Source: Mesorhizobium sp. AR10 (GTDB lineage Bacteria; Pseudomonadota; Alphaproteobacteria; Rhizobiales; Rhizobiaceae). Taken from it: a DNA stretch of 64,000 bases. The position numbers and the translations under genes were made by a program. Positions 19,342 through 27,982 of the stretch are shown here, in pieces. The notes below the pieces were generated by a model that was given only the letters and a program-made list of their open reading frames with translations, made no database searches and was not told the origin of the DNA. The stretch covers positions 4,504,001 through 4,568,000 of the forward strand of contig NZ_CP080524.1 in the NCBI RefSeq assembly GCF_024746795.1, in the 5' to 3' direction. Each line of letters begins with the position of its first letter. Position 1 is the stretch's first letter.

Positions 19342-19373
19342 GGATACCAGCTTGGTATCCCAAAACGGTATCC
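19342..19373. promoter_or_regulatory. Putative GntR operator
   Basis: A perfect inverted repeat GGATACC-N5-GGTATCC (19342-19360), with a third half-site GGTATCC at 19367-19373, in the divergent gntR/MFS spacer. FCD-type GntR proteins bind TGGTATACCA-like sites, which fits these half-sites. Confidence 0.6.
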
Positions 19374-19414
19374 GCCGCAAGCCGTCTGCATCGGCTGCCG
19401 GACAGGACACGACA

Positions 19415-20668
19415 ATGCCGCAAGAAGACACCGCGCAAGACGCGCACAACATCCACTGGCGGCGCAATCTGTTCGTCTGCTTTGCCGGCTCGTTCAGCAC
19501 GCTTGTCGCAATGACGCTGCTATTGCCGTTTCTGCCGCTCTACGTCGAGCAGTTGGGCGCCGAAGGCCATGCGGAAATCGTGCAGTGGTCCGGCATCGCC
19601 TATGGCGCGACGTTCCTTGCCGCAGCACTTGTCGCGCCGCTCTGGGGACGGCTGGGCGACCGCTACGGCCGCAAGCTGATGCTGGTGCGCGCCAGTTTCG
19701 GCATGGCCGTCTGCATGTCGCTGACCGGAATGGTGGAGACCGTGTGGCAACTGGTGCTGCTGCGCCTGCTGATCGGTTTTGCCGGCGGCTATTCCTCGGG
19801 CTCGACCATCCTGGTCGCCATGCAGACGCCGAAGGATCGTTCCGGCTGGGCGCTCGGCGTGCTGTCGGCCGGCATCACGGCCGGCGCCCTCGTCGGCCCG
19901 CTGCTCGGCGGCGTGCTGCCGCCGCTGATCGGAATTCGCACCACCTTCCTGCTCTCTGGCGGCGTCATTTTCCTGGCGTTCCTGGCAACGACTTTTCTGA
20001 TCAAGGAGAACCCTCGCCCGGTCCAGACAGACGCCAAGTCAAAGGAAAGAACGAAAGGCGGCTGGGCGCAGATCCCCGACAAGCGTCCTGTCGTCGCCAT
20101 GCTGGCGACCGGCATGTTGTTGAGTTTCGCCACAATGTCGATCGAGCCGATCATCACGGTCTATGTCCAGCAGCTGATCGAGGACCAAAGCCGGGTCACG
20201 CTGATCTCCGGCGTCGTCATGTCGGCAGCAGCACTCGGCGCCATCCTGTCGGCCTCGCGGCTCGGCAAGCTCGCCGACCGCATCGGCCACTGGAACGTCA
20301 TCGTCGCAGCGCTTGCGGTCTCGGCGCTGCTGCTGATCCCGCAGGCCTTCGTCACTGAGGGCTGGCAGCTCGTCGGCCTGCGTTTCCTCATGGGCCTGGC
20401 GCTGGGTGGTCTGCTGCCCTGCATCACCAGCGTCATCCGCCACAATGTTCCGGACGGCGTCGGCGGCAATGTTCTCGGTCTGTCGATCTCTGCCCAATAT
20501 GTCGGACAGGTCGCCGGCCCGCTGCTTGGCGGCTTCGTCGGCGGTCACTTCGGCATGCGGGCGGTGTTTCTCGGCACATCCGTGTTGCTGGCCGGCGGCG
20601 CAGTGTACAATTGGCTGGTCCAGTCGCGCCGTACGCGTGACATGCTGGTGCAGGCCGGCAAATCCTGA
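19415..20668 (+). CDS. MFS transporter, drug/metabolite type
   Basis: 417 residues and 12 predicted helices. The start MPQEDTAQDAH is chosen because the longer frame upstream is the antisense of gntR. The loop-2 motif is GRLGDRYGRK, and TM5 carries GPLLGGVLPPLIG, the motif C of drug:H+ antiporters. It is probably repressed by the divergent GntR regulator. The substrate is not known. Confidence 0.88.
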   Translation: MPQEDTAQDAHNIHWRRNLFVCFAGSFSTLVAMTLLLPFLPLYVEQLGAEGHAEIVQWSGIAYGATFLAAALVAPLWGRLGDRYGRKLMLVRASFGMAVCMSLTGMVETVWQLVLLRLLIGFAGGYSSGSTILVAMQTPKDRSGWALGVLSAGITAGALVGPLLGGVLPPLIGIRTTFLLSGGVIFLAFLATTFLIKENPRPVQTDAKSKERTKGGWAQIPDKRPVVAMLATGMLLSFATMSIEPIITVYVQQLIEDQSRVTLISGVVMSAAALGAILSASRLGKLADRIGHWNVIVAALAVSALLLIPQAFVTEGWQLVGLRFLMGLALGGLLPCITSVIRHNVPDGVGGNVLGLSISAQYVGQVAGPLLGGFVGGHFGMRAVFLGTSVLLAGGAVYNWLVQSRRTRDMLVQAGKS

Positions 20669-20701
20669 CACGATTCGCGGACGATTCACGGAGACATCAG
20701 C

Positions 20702-21070
20702 ATGGCCGAACATCCGGCAAGCGGCAGCGGCCGCACCCTTGTTTTCGCCGGCGGCCTGTGCGGCGCGGCGGGCGTGGCGCTGTCGGCTGCGGCGGCGCAT
20801 CTGGGCGGCGCGTTCGTCGCTACGGCCGCGTCCTTTCTCATCATGCATGCGCCGGTGTTTCTTGCCGTCGGTCTGATCGGCGTAAACCGGGTCTTGCGGA
20901 TCGGAAGCCTGATGCTGCTGGTCGGGCTGCTGTTATTCTCAGGCGATCTTCTCGCCCGAGATTTCCTTGGCTCGCGGCTGTTTCCGATGTCGGCGCCGAT
21001 TGGCGGCACCTTGCTCATCGCAGGCTGGCTGGTGATTGCAGCCTCGGCGCTGGTGCACCAGCGTTCCTGA
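20702..21070 (+). CDS. DUF423 membrane protein
   Basis: 122 residues, four helices, with the family features GGLCGAAGVALSAAAAHLG, LIMHAPVFLAVGL and FSGDLLARDF. It starts 33 bases after the MFS gene and may be co-transcribed. The function is unknown. Confidence 0.85.
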   Translation: MAEHPASGSGRTLVFAGGLCGAAGVALSAAAAHLGGAFVATAASFLIMHAPVFLAVGLIGVNRVLRIGSLMLLVGLLLFSGDLLARDFLGSRLFPMSAPIGGTLLIAGWLVIAASALVHQRS

Positions 21071-21100
21071 CGCGGAAGACCCGACCTCCGCTGCTGACCT

Positions 21101-21230
21101 TAAAGCGCGTCGCGTTGAAGCGGATTCAGTCGATGCGCTTTAAGTCTTTGGCTTTACGCATGTCGTTGTCCCAAATCCACTGCGCACCCCCTCGGGTCAA
21201 GTCCGAGGGCAGGTTTTTGGGCGACATGCA
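21101..21230. repeat. Composite Mesorhizobium palindromic repeat
   Basis: Two units: 21101-21142 bounded by TAAAGCGC and GCGCTTTAA, then 21158-21229 bounded by GCATGTCG and GCGACATGC. The second carries a nested hairpin CCCTCGG-N7-CCGAGGG in its middle, which the copy at 5883 lacks. It ends just before the stop of the small gene at 21231. Confidence 0.6.
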
Positions 21231-21380
21231 TCAGTCCTGCCGACGTTCGGGCCGGACCAGCAGCTCGCGGCTGCGCGTGGCTGGCTTGGCCAGCCGCCGC
21301 CGCTCCGGCCGATCGGAAGCCGGCGAGATGCCCCAATAATTGCGATAAATCTCTTCGAACAGACGATTGACGGGATGCAT
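21231..21380 (-). CDS. Small basic protein A (49 aa), paralogue of the gene at 21443
   Basis: Reads MHPVNRLFEEIYRNYWGIS, then an Arg/Lys-rich tail ending in VRPERRQD. A very strong GAGGAGGG site lies six bases before the ATG. The first 19 residues closely match the next gene (MHPVNYLFEDIYGNDWGI), and the ribosome-binding region and first codons are almost base-for-base identical, so the pair arose by tandem duplication. A TTGAATCGATCCAA palindrome lies 22 bases upstream. No family recognised. Confidence 0.6.
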   Translation of the reverse strand: MHPVNRLFEEIYRNYWGISPASDRPERRRLAKPATRSRELLVRPERRQD

Positions 21381-21401
21381 GGCACCCTCCTCTTTTGAAG
21401 C

Positions 21402-21415
21402 TTGAATCGATCCAA
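21402..21415. promoter_or_regulatory. LacI-type operator copy 1
   Basis: TTGAATCGATCCAA, a 14-base near-perfect palindrome centred on CG as in LacI-family sites. It lies directly upstream of small gene A and is identical to the two copies before lacI. Confidence 0.6.
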
Positions 21416-21442
21416 TCGAGCGGCACGAAAATGGCGCGCCGA

Positions 21443-21580
21443 TCAGCTCCGCTTGCGCTCCACTAGGAAGTGCAGATCACGCTTCCCGTTCTTGCCGCGG
21501 CGCTTTTGGGTAGAGGCAACCGAGGCTATGCCCCAGTCGTTGCCGTAGATGTCTTCGAATAGATAGTTGACGGGATGCAT
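21443..21580 (-). CDS. Small basic protein B (45 aa), paralogue of the gene at 21231
   Basis: MHPVNYLFEDIYGNDWGIAS followed by a Lys/Arg-rich tail (TQKRRGKNGKR) ending VERKRS. GAGGAGGG six bases before the ATG. It is divergent from the lacI gene, and the spacer holds two operator copies. The conserved N-terminus and variable basic tail suggest a real family of tiny proteins. The function is unknown. Confidence 0.6.
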   Translation of the reverse strand: MHPVNYLFEDIYGNDWGIASVASTQKRRGKNGKRDLHFLVERKRS

Positions 21581-21624
21581 GGCACCCTCCTCTTCAAGCG
21601 ATCCAACCACAATTGGCATGACAC

Positions 21625-21687
21625 TTGGATCGATTCAAACATAGGTCTTGCCGTGCCAATGTCAAGCAAAAATTTGAATCGATCCAA
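21625..21687. promoter_or_regulatory. Paired LacI-type operators (copies 2 and 3)
   Basis: TTGGATCGATTCAA at 21625-21638 and its reverse complement TTGAATCGATCCAA at 21674-21687, centres 49 bases apart, in the divergent spacer between small gene B and lacI. The two are oppositely oriented and identical in sequence to copy 1, so one regulator probably binds all three, possibly with looping. Confidence 0.65.
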
Positions 21688-21743
21688 CGAAAGTGCTAGA
21701 TGCGTCCAACGAACGTGCTAGATGGAACTGGAGGCAAGCAAGA

Positions 21744-22820
21744 ATGGCGCTACGCGGCAAAGGCAACACAAGACCTATCCGGCTGGCAGACATCGCCAAA
21801 GCCGCCGGGGTTTCGCACGGCACTGCGTCCAATGTCTTCAGCCGTCCCGAGATCGTGCGCGAGGAAGTCCGCGAGCGGGTCAAGGCGGCGGCGGAAGCAA
21901 TGGGCTATGCCGGGCCCGACCCCAAGGGTCGGCTGTTGCGCGCCGGCAAGGTCAACGCGATCGGCGTCGCCACGAGCGAACCCCTCGCCTATTTCTTTGA
22001 CGATCCCTATGCCCGCGCGATGATGGCCAGCATTTCCACGGCATGCGACGCCACCGGCGCCGGTATAGCGCTGGTGTCGGCCGGCAACGAGGAAAAACTC
22101 GCCTGGAACATCCAGAGCGCGCTTGTCGACGGCTTCATCCTGTTTTGCATCGAGGGCGGCTCGCGCCTCGTCGAATTGACACGCGAGCGCAAGTTGCCCT
22201 TCGTCGCACTTGAACTTGGCTTCGAGGACGACACCGTCTCGGCGATCGGCGTCGACAATGTCGCCGGCGCCCGTATGGCAGCGCGCCATCTCGCCGAGCT
22301 TGGCCATCGCCGCTTCGCGGTGCTGTCGCTGCAGTTCGCCGACAACAGCACCGGCCTTGTTTCGCCCGAGCAGGTTGAGGCGGCGGTCTACACAGGCACG
22401 CGCGACCGCCTTGCCGGCTATTTCGAGGCGCTTTCGCGCTTCGGCGTCGACATCGCCAAGGTGCCTGTCTACGAGACCGAAAACGACGAAGCCAGCACAA
22501 GAGCGGGCCTCGAAACCATCTTCGCCGGCAGCGAGAAGCCCACCGCCATCCTGGCGATGTCGGACCGGATGGCCATTATCGCCATCGAGTGGCTGCAGGC
22601 GCACGGCCTGACCGTCCCCGACGACGTCTCCATCGTCGGCTTCGACGGCGTGCCGGACGCAGCCCTTTGCGAACCTGCGCTGACCACCGTCGCCCAGCCG
22701 ATCGCCGAGATTGGTCGACGTGCGACACGGGCGATCCTCGATTTCGACGGCAGGGTGCTGCGCGAAACTCTGGATGTCGAGCTGGTCGTCAGGGCATCAT
22801 CAGGCCCCGCAAGAGCCTGA
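21744..22820 (+). CDS. LacI-family transcriptional regulator
   Basis: 358 residues. The HTH starts RLADIAKAAGVSHGTASNVFSRPEIV. A periplasmic-binding-like effector domain follows (LVDGFILFCIEGGSRL, HLAELGHRRFAVL, AILAMSDRMAIIAIEWLQ, DDVSIVGFDGVPDA). The ATG at 21744 has GGAGG ten bases upstream. Two operators lie in its own promoter, so it is probably autoregulated. No sugar-uptake or catabolic gene is adjacent, which is unusual for a LacI protein. The leader contains a tandem 22-base repeat (21684-21702 and 21706-21724). Confidence 0.9.
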   Translation: MALRGKGNTRPIRLADIAKAAGVSHGTASNVFSRPEIVREEVRERVKAAAEAMGYAGPDPKGRLLRAGKVNAIGVATSEPLAYFFDDPYARAMMASISTACDATGAGIALVSAGNEEKLAWNIQSALVDGFILFCIEGGSRLVELTRERKLPFVALELGFEDDTVSAIGVDNVAGARMAARHLAELGHRRFAVLSLQFADNSTGLVSPEQVEAAVYTGTRDRLAGYFEALSRFGVDIAKVPVYETENDEASTRAGLETIFAGSEKPTAILAMSDRMAIIAIEWLQAHGLTVPDDVSIVGFDGVPDAALCEPALTTVAQPIAEIGRRATRAILDFDGRVLRETLDVELVVRASSGPARA

Positions 22821-22824
22821 CCCC

Positions 22825-22864
22825 GGTCCCTGCCTTCATCGATTGGTCCCTGCCTTCATCGATT
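22825..22864. repeat. Tandem 20-base duplication
   Basis: Two exact copies of a 20-base unit (22825-22844, 22845-22864) between lacI and opgC. The opgC stop lies in the second copy, so the duplication involves the 3' end of that gene. Confidence 0.8.
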
Positions 22865-24061
22865 GGCTCCTGTCGCCATCGGCCCGACGCTCATAAAAGA
22901 CCCGCTGACAGATGGCGTTTCGGTCCGGACCGGCTTGCTTTTGCCGGACCAGCCGATGCCGGACAGCCATTCGAGATAGAAGGCAAGCGCGAACTGCATG
23001 GCAATGCCGGCTGATATCAGCAGGCTGTCATAGGCAACGCCGCCCGGGTTGATCAGCTTCAACACCTGCGCTGCCATGGCGATCACCGTGCCGGCGATGA
23101 AAACCGGCAGCGACCGCTTGCCGAGTATGGCGAGCGGATGGTCACGGCTCGTGCGGAACAGGTTCGAGACGGCCGGAAAGGCGACGATCAGGTAGCTTAC
23201 CGCCAGGATGTGCAGCAGCCGCGGCAGCGACAGGAACGTCTTGTCGAAGCCGGTCAGCACGACCGGCAGATCCAGCCACGACACATGGCCCCAGAGCGGG
23301 CTGTGCACCCAGACCAATGCCGTGGCGACATAGGTCGCCGCCGCGCCGACCAGCCAGCGATTGACCGGAATCGTGCCACCGCGCCGTACATGCAGCATGC
23401 CCGCCAGGCCAATGTTGAAGAGGAACTGCCACGACAGTGGATTGAGAAACCAGAAGCCCGGCTCCGGATAATTCGCAGGGGCGATCTGGTAGATCCCGGC
23501 AATCAGCCACAGCCCCCCGGACACGGCAAGCGCCGACAGCGGCCTGTAGCTGACGAACAGCAGGAAGGCCGGCGCCAGCAACAGCAGCACCGCATAGACC
23601 GGCAGGATGTTGTTGTAGCCGAGTTGATGGCCGAGCGTGACGATGCCGATCAGCACTTGCGGCGTATCCCTGATGAACGGCTCGATGTTGATCATCGTCA
23701 GCAGGTCGGGCCGCTTCGCAAACACCGCCGCCGCGCAGAATATGGCCATCACCACCATCGTCGTGACGATGTGGGCGACATAGAGCACGCCGGCGCGTCT
23801 CCACATTTTCAGCGTCGCCAGCAGCCGGCTTCCCTGCTGGAATTTTGTGCCATAAGCGAGTGCGACGGACATGCCGGAGATCAGCACGAACGCCTCCGCC
23901 GCATCCGAAAACCCGAAATTCTTGTAGGTCAGAGTCTCGAAAACCGTGCCCGGCACGTGATCGACATAAATGATCAGCAGCGCGAGAGCCCGGAACACAT
24001 CGATACGCGTGTCGCGATCCGGGATACGCGTATCGCGATCCGGCGAAATCTGGGTGGTCAT
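22856..24061 (-). CDS. opgC: OpgC-type succinyltransferase of periplasmic glucans
   Basis: 401 residues, about ten membrane helices. The N-terminus RDTRIDVFRALALLIIYVDHVPG and DAAEAFVLISGMSVALAYG are the OpgC signature of the acyltransferase-3-like group. These add succinyl groups to cyclic or linear osmoregulated periplasmic glucans. The first residues contain a 7-residue duplication (PDRDTRI twice; 21-base units at 24002-24022 and 24023-24043). GAGG lies 10 bases before the ATG. Confidence 0.85.
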   Translation of the reverse strand: MTTQISPDRDTRIPDRDTRIDVFRALALLIIYVDHVPGTVFETLTYKNFGFSDAAEAFVLISGMSVALAYGTKFQQGSRLLATLKMWRRAGVLYVAHIVTTMVVMAIFCAAAVFAKRPDLLTMINIEPFIRDTPQVLIGIVTLGHQLGYNNILPVYAVLLLLAPAFLLFVSYRPLSALAVSGGLWLIAGIYQIAPANYPEPGFWFLNPLSWQFLFNIGLAGMLHVRRGGTIPVNRWLVGAAATYVATALVWVHSPLWGHVSWLDLPVVLTGFDKTFLSLPRLLHILAVSYLIVAFPAVSNLFRTSRDHPLAILGKRSLPVFIAGTVIAMAAQVLKLINPGGVAYDSLLISAGIAMQFALAFYLEWLSGIGWSGKSKPVRTETPSVSGSFMSVGPMATGANR

Positions 24062-24278
24062 CAACAAAAGGCCTCAAAGGAGAGCAGAGGATGCTCTCGT
24101 TGTTCATACTGGCCTGCGCCGCCCGGCGCACACCGTTTCGATTCCTCCCGCAGGAGCATATCCGCGAACAAACGGACTGAAATGCGCCTGGTTCAATCAA
24201 CTTTCGCGGAGCTTGAAAATATTCCGTTTTGAAGCCGGCAAATGAACAAAAATGCCATGAAATCAAAAGGATGTGATT

Positions 24279-24950
24279 ATGGTCGAAGAGACCACCAAAG
24301 ACGGAACTTTGCGGCGCGACCTGGCCTTTTTCTACCGCCTCCATCGGCCTGAAAACGCAACCGGCGAGTGCCTTTTCCTGTTGCACGGATCGGGTGTCGA
24401 CGAGACGACTTTGGTGCCGCTGGGGCGGCAGATCGCACCGCGCGCTGTGCTGGTGGCGGTCCGTGGCCGCATCGCCCAGGAGGACGGTTTCCGCTGGTTC
24501 ACGCGAATCACGCCGACGCGTTTCGAGCAGGAGAGCATCCGCGCAGAGACGGACGCCTTTGCGGATTTCATCGCCGAGGCGACGAAGCGCCACCGCCTCG
24601 ATCTCTCCCGTTCGACGTTTCTCGGTTATTCGAACGGCGCCAATCTGGTTTCCAGCGTCATGCTGCTGCATCCGGGCCTTGTCGAATGTGCAGCGCTGTT
24701 GCGGCCGATGCCGGTGCTGGACGACGTGCCACCGGCGGATCTCACCAAGGCACGTGCGCTGATCATCGCCGGCAGCGCCGACCTGACCTACGGGCCCTTC
24801 GCGCCGGCGCTGGCTACATTGCTCCGCCAGCACGGCGCAAAGGTCGACGCCCGCACCGTTGCCTCAGGCCATGACATCGGCGACCCGGACGCAGAGGCAG
24901 TCAGGCAATGGCTTGCCGATTCCGCAATTGCCATCGCGCAGGCGAATTGA
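24279..24950 (+). CDS. Alpha/beta hydrolase, carboxylesterase/phospholipase type
   Basis: 223 residues. The nucleophile elbow is GYSNGAN, with the Asp likely in IIAGSADLTYG and His in VASGHDIGD. An oxyanion HGSG comes near the N-terminus. This fits the serine esterase (YpfH/YodD-like) family of cytosolic esterases. Start at 24279 with AAAGGA upstream; a GTG six bases earlier is also in frame. It is divergent from opgC across a 217-base spacer. Confidence 0.85.
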   Translation: MVEETTKDGTLRRDLAFFYRLHRPENATGECLFLLHGSGVDETTLVPLGRQIAPRAVLVAVRGRIAQEDGFRWFTRITPTRFEQESIRAETDAFADFIAEATKRHRLDLSRSTFLGYSNGANLVSSVMLLHPGLVECAALLRPMPVLDDVPPADLTKARALIIAGSADLTYGPFAPALATLLRQHGAKVDARTVASGHDIGDPDAEAVRQWLADSAIAIAQAN

Positions 24951-24962
24951 TGGGCTGGAGTC

Positions 24963-26351
24963 TTATCCCCTTCCCATCCTGTTCCAGGCGTCCAGCCCGG
25001 CGATCTTGTAAGCTTCGGCCAGCGTCGGATAGTTGAAGGTGTTGTTGACAAAGAAGTCGACGGTGCCGCCGAGATTGATCACAGCCTGGCCGATGTGGAT
25101 GAGTTCGGTGGCGCCCTCGCCGACGATGTGCGCACCGAGCAGACGGCGGCTTTCGATCGAGAACAGGAGCTTCAGGAAGCCGGTGTTGACGCCCATAATA
25201 TGGCCGCGCGAGGTCTCGCGGAACCGCGCCACGCCGACCTCGTAGGCACCGCCGCTCTCGCGCACCTGTTCCTCCGACTGGCCGACGGTGGAGATTTCCG
25301 GCACGGCGTAGATGCCGTAGGGAAAGGTTTCCGGCGGCGGCGGCAAGGGCACGCCGAAGGCGTGGCAGGCTGCCACCCTGCCCTGCTCCATCGAAGTGGA
25401 AGCAAGGCTCGGGAAGCCGATGACGTCGCCGGCAGCATAGATGTTCGGCACGCTGGTCTGGAACGACTGCGGATCGACCTTGATGCGGCCCCTGGAGTCG
25501 GCGTCTATGCCAACCACGTCGAGGCCGAGGCTGCCGACATTGCCGGTGCGACCGGCGGCGTAGAGCACAACCTCCGAACGGATGGTGCGGCCGTCAGCCA
25601 GTTCCACCTCGGCGGTTTCCGGTTTGGACCGAATCTCCTTCACCGCACTGCCCAGCCGGATCGTCATGCCACGGTCGCGCATCTGATGGATGAAATCGTC
25701 GACGATCTCGCGATCGACGAAATCGAGGATGGTGTTGCGCGGCTCGACCAGCGTCACCGGCACGTCAAGCGCGGAAAAGATCGTCGCATATTCGACACCG
25801 ATGACGCCACCGCCGATCACCGTCAGCGTACGCGGCAATTGACCGAGTTCCAGCATCTCGTCGCTGTCGAAGACGCGGATCTTGTCGAAGGGCACGTCGC
25901 GCGGCCGGTGCGGCCTTGTGCCCACCGCAATCAGCGCGTTCGCGAAACCGACCTCGCTGTAGTCGCCGGTGTCGGTGGTCAGGCTGACCTTGTTGGGACC
26001 GAGGAACTTTACCGCGGCGCGCGCGCTCTTGACCGTGTTGCGCATGAACTGGTGCTGCAGCACCTCGACCTCGTGGTCGAGCGTCTTGTGCAGGCGTTCA
26101 ACCAGATCTCCGACCGAAATGTCCTGCTTGACCCGGTAGCCGCGCCCATAGAAGCCGCGCTCGCGCCAGCCGGAAAGGTTGAGCACCGTCTCGCGCAGCG
26201 TCTTCGACGGGATGGTGCCGGTGTGCACGGAAACGCCGCCGAGGCGCCGCCCCCTGTCGACCACCAGCACCGATTTGCCGAGCTTGGCCGACTGCACCGC
26301 GGCGCGGCGTCCCGAAGGCCCGCTGCCGATGACCAGCATGTCATAGTCCAT
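24963..26351 (-). CDS. sthA: Soluble (Si-specific) NAD(P)+ transhydrogenase
   Basis: 462 residues from MDYDMLVIGSGPSGRRAA. FAD-binding N-terminus, NAD-binding GGGVIGVEYA in the middle, and the dimerisation domain with NNTFNYPTLAEAYK. At the usual redox-disulfide position it reads VSVHTGTIPSKTLRE, so the two cysteines are missing. This is the feature that separates SthA from dihydrolipoamide dehydrogenases and related oxidoreductases. It moves reducing equivalents between NADPH and NAD+. Confidence 0.92.
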   Translation of the reverse strand: MDYDMLVIGSGPSGRRAAVQSAKLGKSVLVVDRGRRLGGVSVHTGTIPSKTLRETVLNLSGWRERGFYGRGYRVKQDISVGDLVERLHKTLDHEVEVLQHQFMRNTVKSARAAVKFLGPNKVSLTTDTGDYSEVGFANALIAVGTRPHRPRDVPFDKIRVFDSDEMLELGQLPRTLTVIGGGVIGVEYATIFSALDVPVTLVEPRNTILDFVDREIVDDFIHQMRDRGMTIRLGSAVKEIRSKPETAEVELADGRTIRSEVVLYAAGRTGNVGSLGLDVVGIDADSRGRIKVDPQSFQTSVPNIYAAGDVIGFPSLASTSMEQGRVAACHAFGVPLPPPPETFPYGIYAVPEISTVGQSEEQVRESGGAYEVGVARFRETSRGHIMGVNTGFLKLLFSIESRRLLGAHIVGEGATELIHIGQAVINLGGTVDFFVNNTFNYPTLAEAYKIAGLDAWNRMGRG

Positions 26352-26571
26352 ATCGCCCCGTCCCCCCTGCCCATGGCGCATGATCGCCTTTGCTGCGCCG
26401 CAGCAAGCTAACGCTATCCGCGCCGCGATTTCAACCGATTCAGGCTGTACTCGGCAGGGCTTCGCAATCGCATGCCGGTGAAACGCCCGATCTTGATTCT
26501 GCCAAGGGCCTTCACCATTTCATCAGCAATGAGCCCGCACGATATTGCGAGCCCGATTACGAGGATATGAC

Positions 26572-27042
26572 ATGAACGCGCGCGTACTTGACGGCGAAAT
26601 CATCACCAGCAGGCTCGAAGATGTCAGCGCCTATCAGGGCGTGCGCACGCGACGCATCTTCGCCTTCATCATCGACTATTGCATCGTTGCGCTGCTGACC
26701 ATCCCGTTCGCGATCCTGGTGTTCCTGCTTGGGCTGTTGACGCTGGGCCTCGGCTGGGTGCTGTTTTCCATCCTCGTACCGGCTGTGGCCATCCTCTATA
26801 TCTGGAACACGCTTGGCAGTGTCGACCAGGCAACCACGGGCATGAAGATGATGGGCATCCGGCTCGACCGCCTCGACGGCACCCGTATCGACGAGCTGAC
26901 CGCCGTCGTGCATTCGGTGCTGTTTTGGGCCGGCAACGTTATCCTGACGCCGCTGGTCCTTCTGGTGACCCTGTTTTCTGACCGCAAGCGCACGCTGCAT
27001 GATCTGCTGCTCGGCACGGTCGTCAGCCGCAGCGACCGTTGA
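26572..27042 (+). CDS. RDD-family membrane protein
   Basis: 156 residues. The RDD-type motif RRIFAFIIDYCIVALL opens the first helix, followed by two further hydrophobic segments and a GMKMMGIRLDRLDG loop, ending with DRKRTLHDLLLGTVV. GAGG lies before the ATG. The family is of unknown role, possibly transport-related. Confidence 0.88.
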   Translation: MNARVLDGEIITSRLEDVSAYQGVRTRRIFAFIIDYCIVALLTIPFAILVFLLGLLTLGLGWVLFSILVPAVAILYIWNTLGSVDQATTGMKMMGIRLDRLDGTRIDELTAVVHSVLFWAGNVILTPLVLLVTLFSDRKRTLHDLLLGTVVSRSDR

Positions 27043-27181
27043 AACAGATTTTTGCGAGTCCCCGCACGCGCTTGCGCACGAATGTGATGGCGTCCGGTGA
27101 ACCGCACCTTCACAATCCTGTTGAATTTTTCGCCGTCCGCGCCAAAGGTAGAGCGATTCGCAGGAGTGTTTCCAAGCTTCG

Positions 27182-27946
27182 ATGACGCAGCACCCGACCC
27201 AGTCGCCGCAGTTCTTCCTGACCGCGCCGTCGCCGTGCCCGTATCTTGAGGGCCAGTTCGAGCGCAAGGTGTTCACGCACCTGGTCGGCGACAAGGCGCC
27301 GGAGATGAACGACCTCTTGACGCAAGGCGGCTTCCGGCGCTCGCAGAACATCGCCTATCGGCCGGCTTGCGAGACCTGCCGCGCCTGCGTTTCGGTGCGC
27401 ATCCTGGCCCAGGAATTCACCGCCAGCCGCAACATGAAGCGGGTGATCCAGCACAATTGCGACCTTGTCGGCGCCATGCACGACGCCCAGCCGTCCACCG
27501 AGCAGTATTCGCTGTTCCGCAGCTATCTCGACGCCCGCCACCGCCGTGGCGGCATGTCCGACATGACGGTGCTCGACTACGCCATGATGGTCGAGGACAC
27601 CCATGTCGACACCAAGGTCATCGAATACCGTCGCCGCGGCCCTGACACCTTCATCACCGGCAAGGGCCAGGGCGAGCTGATCGCGGTGGCGCTGACCGAC
27701 AAGATGGCCGATGGCCTGTCGATGGTCTATTCCTACTTCAATCCCGACTTCGAGGACCGTTCGCTCGGCACCTTCATGATCCTCGACCACATTGCCCGCG
27801 CCCGGGCGATGGGCCTGCCCCATGTCTATCTCGGCTACTGGGTCAACGGCTCGCGCAAGATGAACTATAAGATGCGCTTCATGCCGCAGGAGCATCTCGG
27901 CCCGAAAGGCTGGGAACGCTACGACCACGAAGCGGTTTCGCGCTGA
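27182..27946 (+). CDS. bpt: Leucyl/arginyl-tRNA-protein transferase of the N-end rule
   Basis: 254 residues. The cysteine-containing N-terminus PCPYLEGQ and the CETCRAC segment, [14 protein letters not shown] and [18 protein letters not shown] mark the Ate1/Bpt family. It transfers leucine (Bpt) or arginine to proteins with N-terminal Asp/Glu so that they are degraded by ClpAP. Bacterial members of this clade are normally Bpt leucyltransferases. Confidence 0.9.
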   Translation: MTQHPTQSPQFFLTAPSPCPYLEGQFERKVFTHLVGDKAPEMNDLLTQGGFRRSQNIAYRPACETCRACVSVRILAQEFTASRNMKRVIQHNCDLVGAMHDAQPSTEQYSLFRSYLDARHRRGGMSDMTVLDYAMMVEDTHVDTKVIEYRRRGPDTFITGKGQGELIAVALTDKMADGLSMVYSYFNPDFEDRSLGTFMILDHIARARAMGLPHVYLGYWVNGSRKMNYKMRFMPQEHLGPKGWERYDHEAVSR

Positions 27947-27982
27947 GTTTTTCTTCCGCCATTCATCCTAAACTGTTTCAAG

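Noticed and set aside
23142..24833. Minus-strand frame of 563 codons over opgC and the esterase
   Set aside because: Composition is Arg/Gly/Ala-rich out-of-frame readthrough of opgC and the antisense of the esterase.
24963..26351. sthA considered as dihydrolipoamide dehydrogenase or mercuric reductase
   Set aside because: The redox-active cysteine pair is missing (VSVHTGTIPSK instead).
25095..26411. Plus-strand frame of 438 codons opposite sthA
   Set aside because: Antisense frame; sthA motifs are unambiguous on the other strand.
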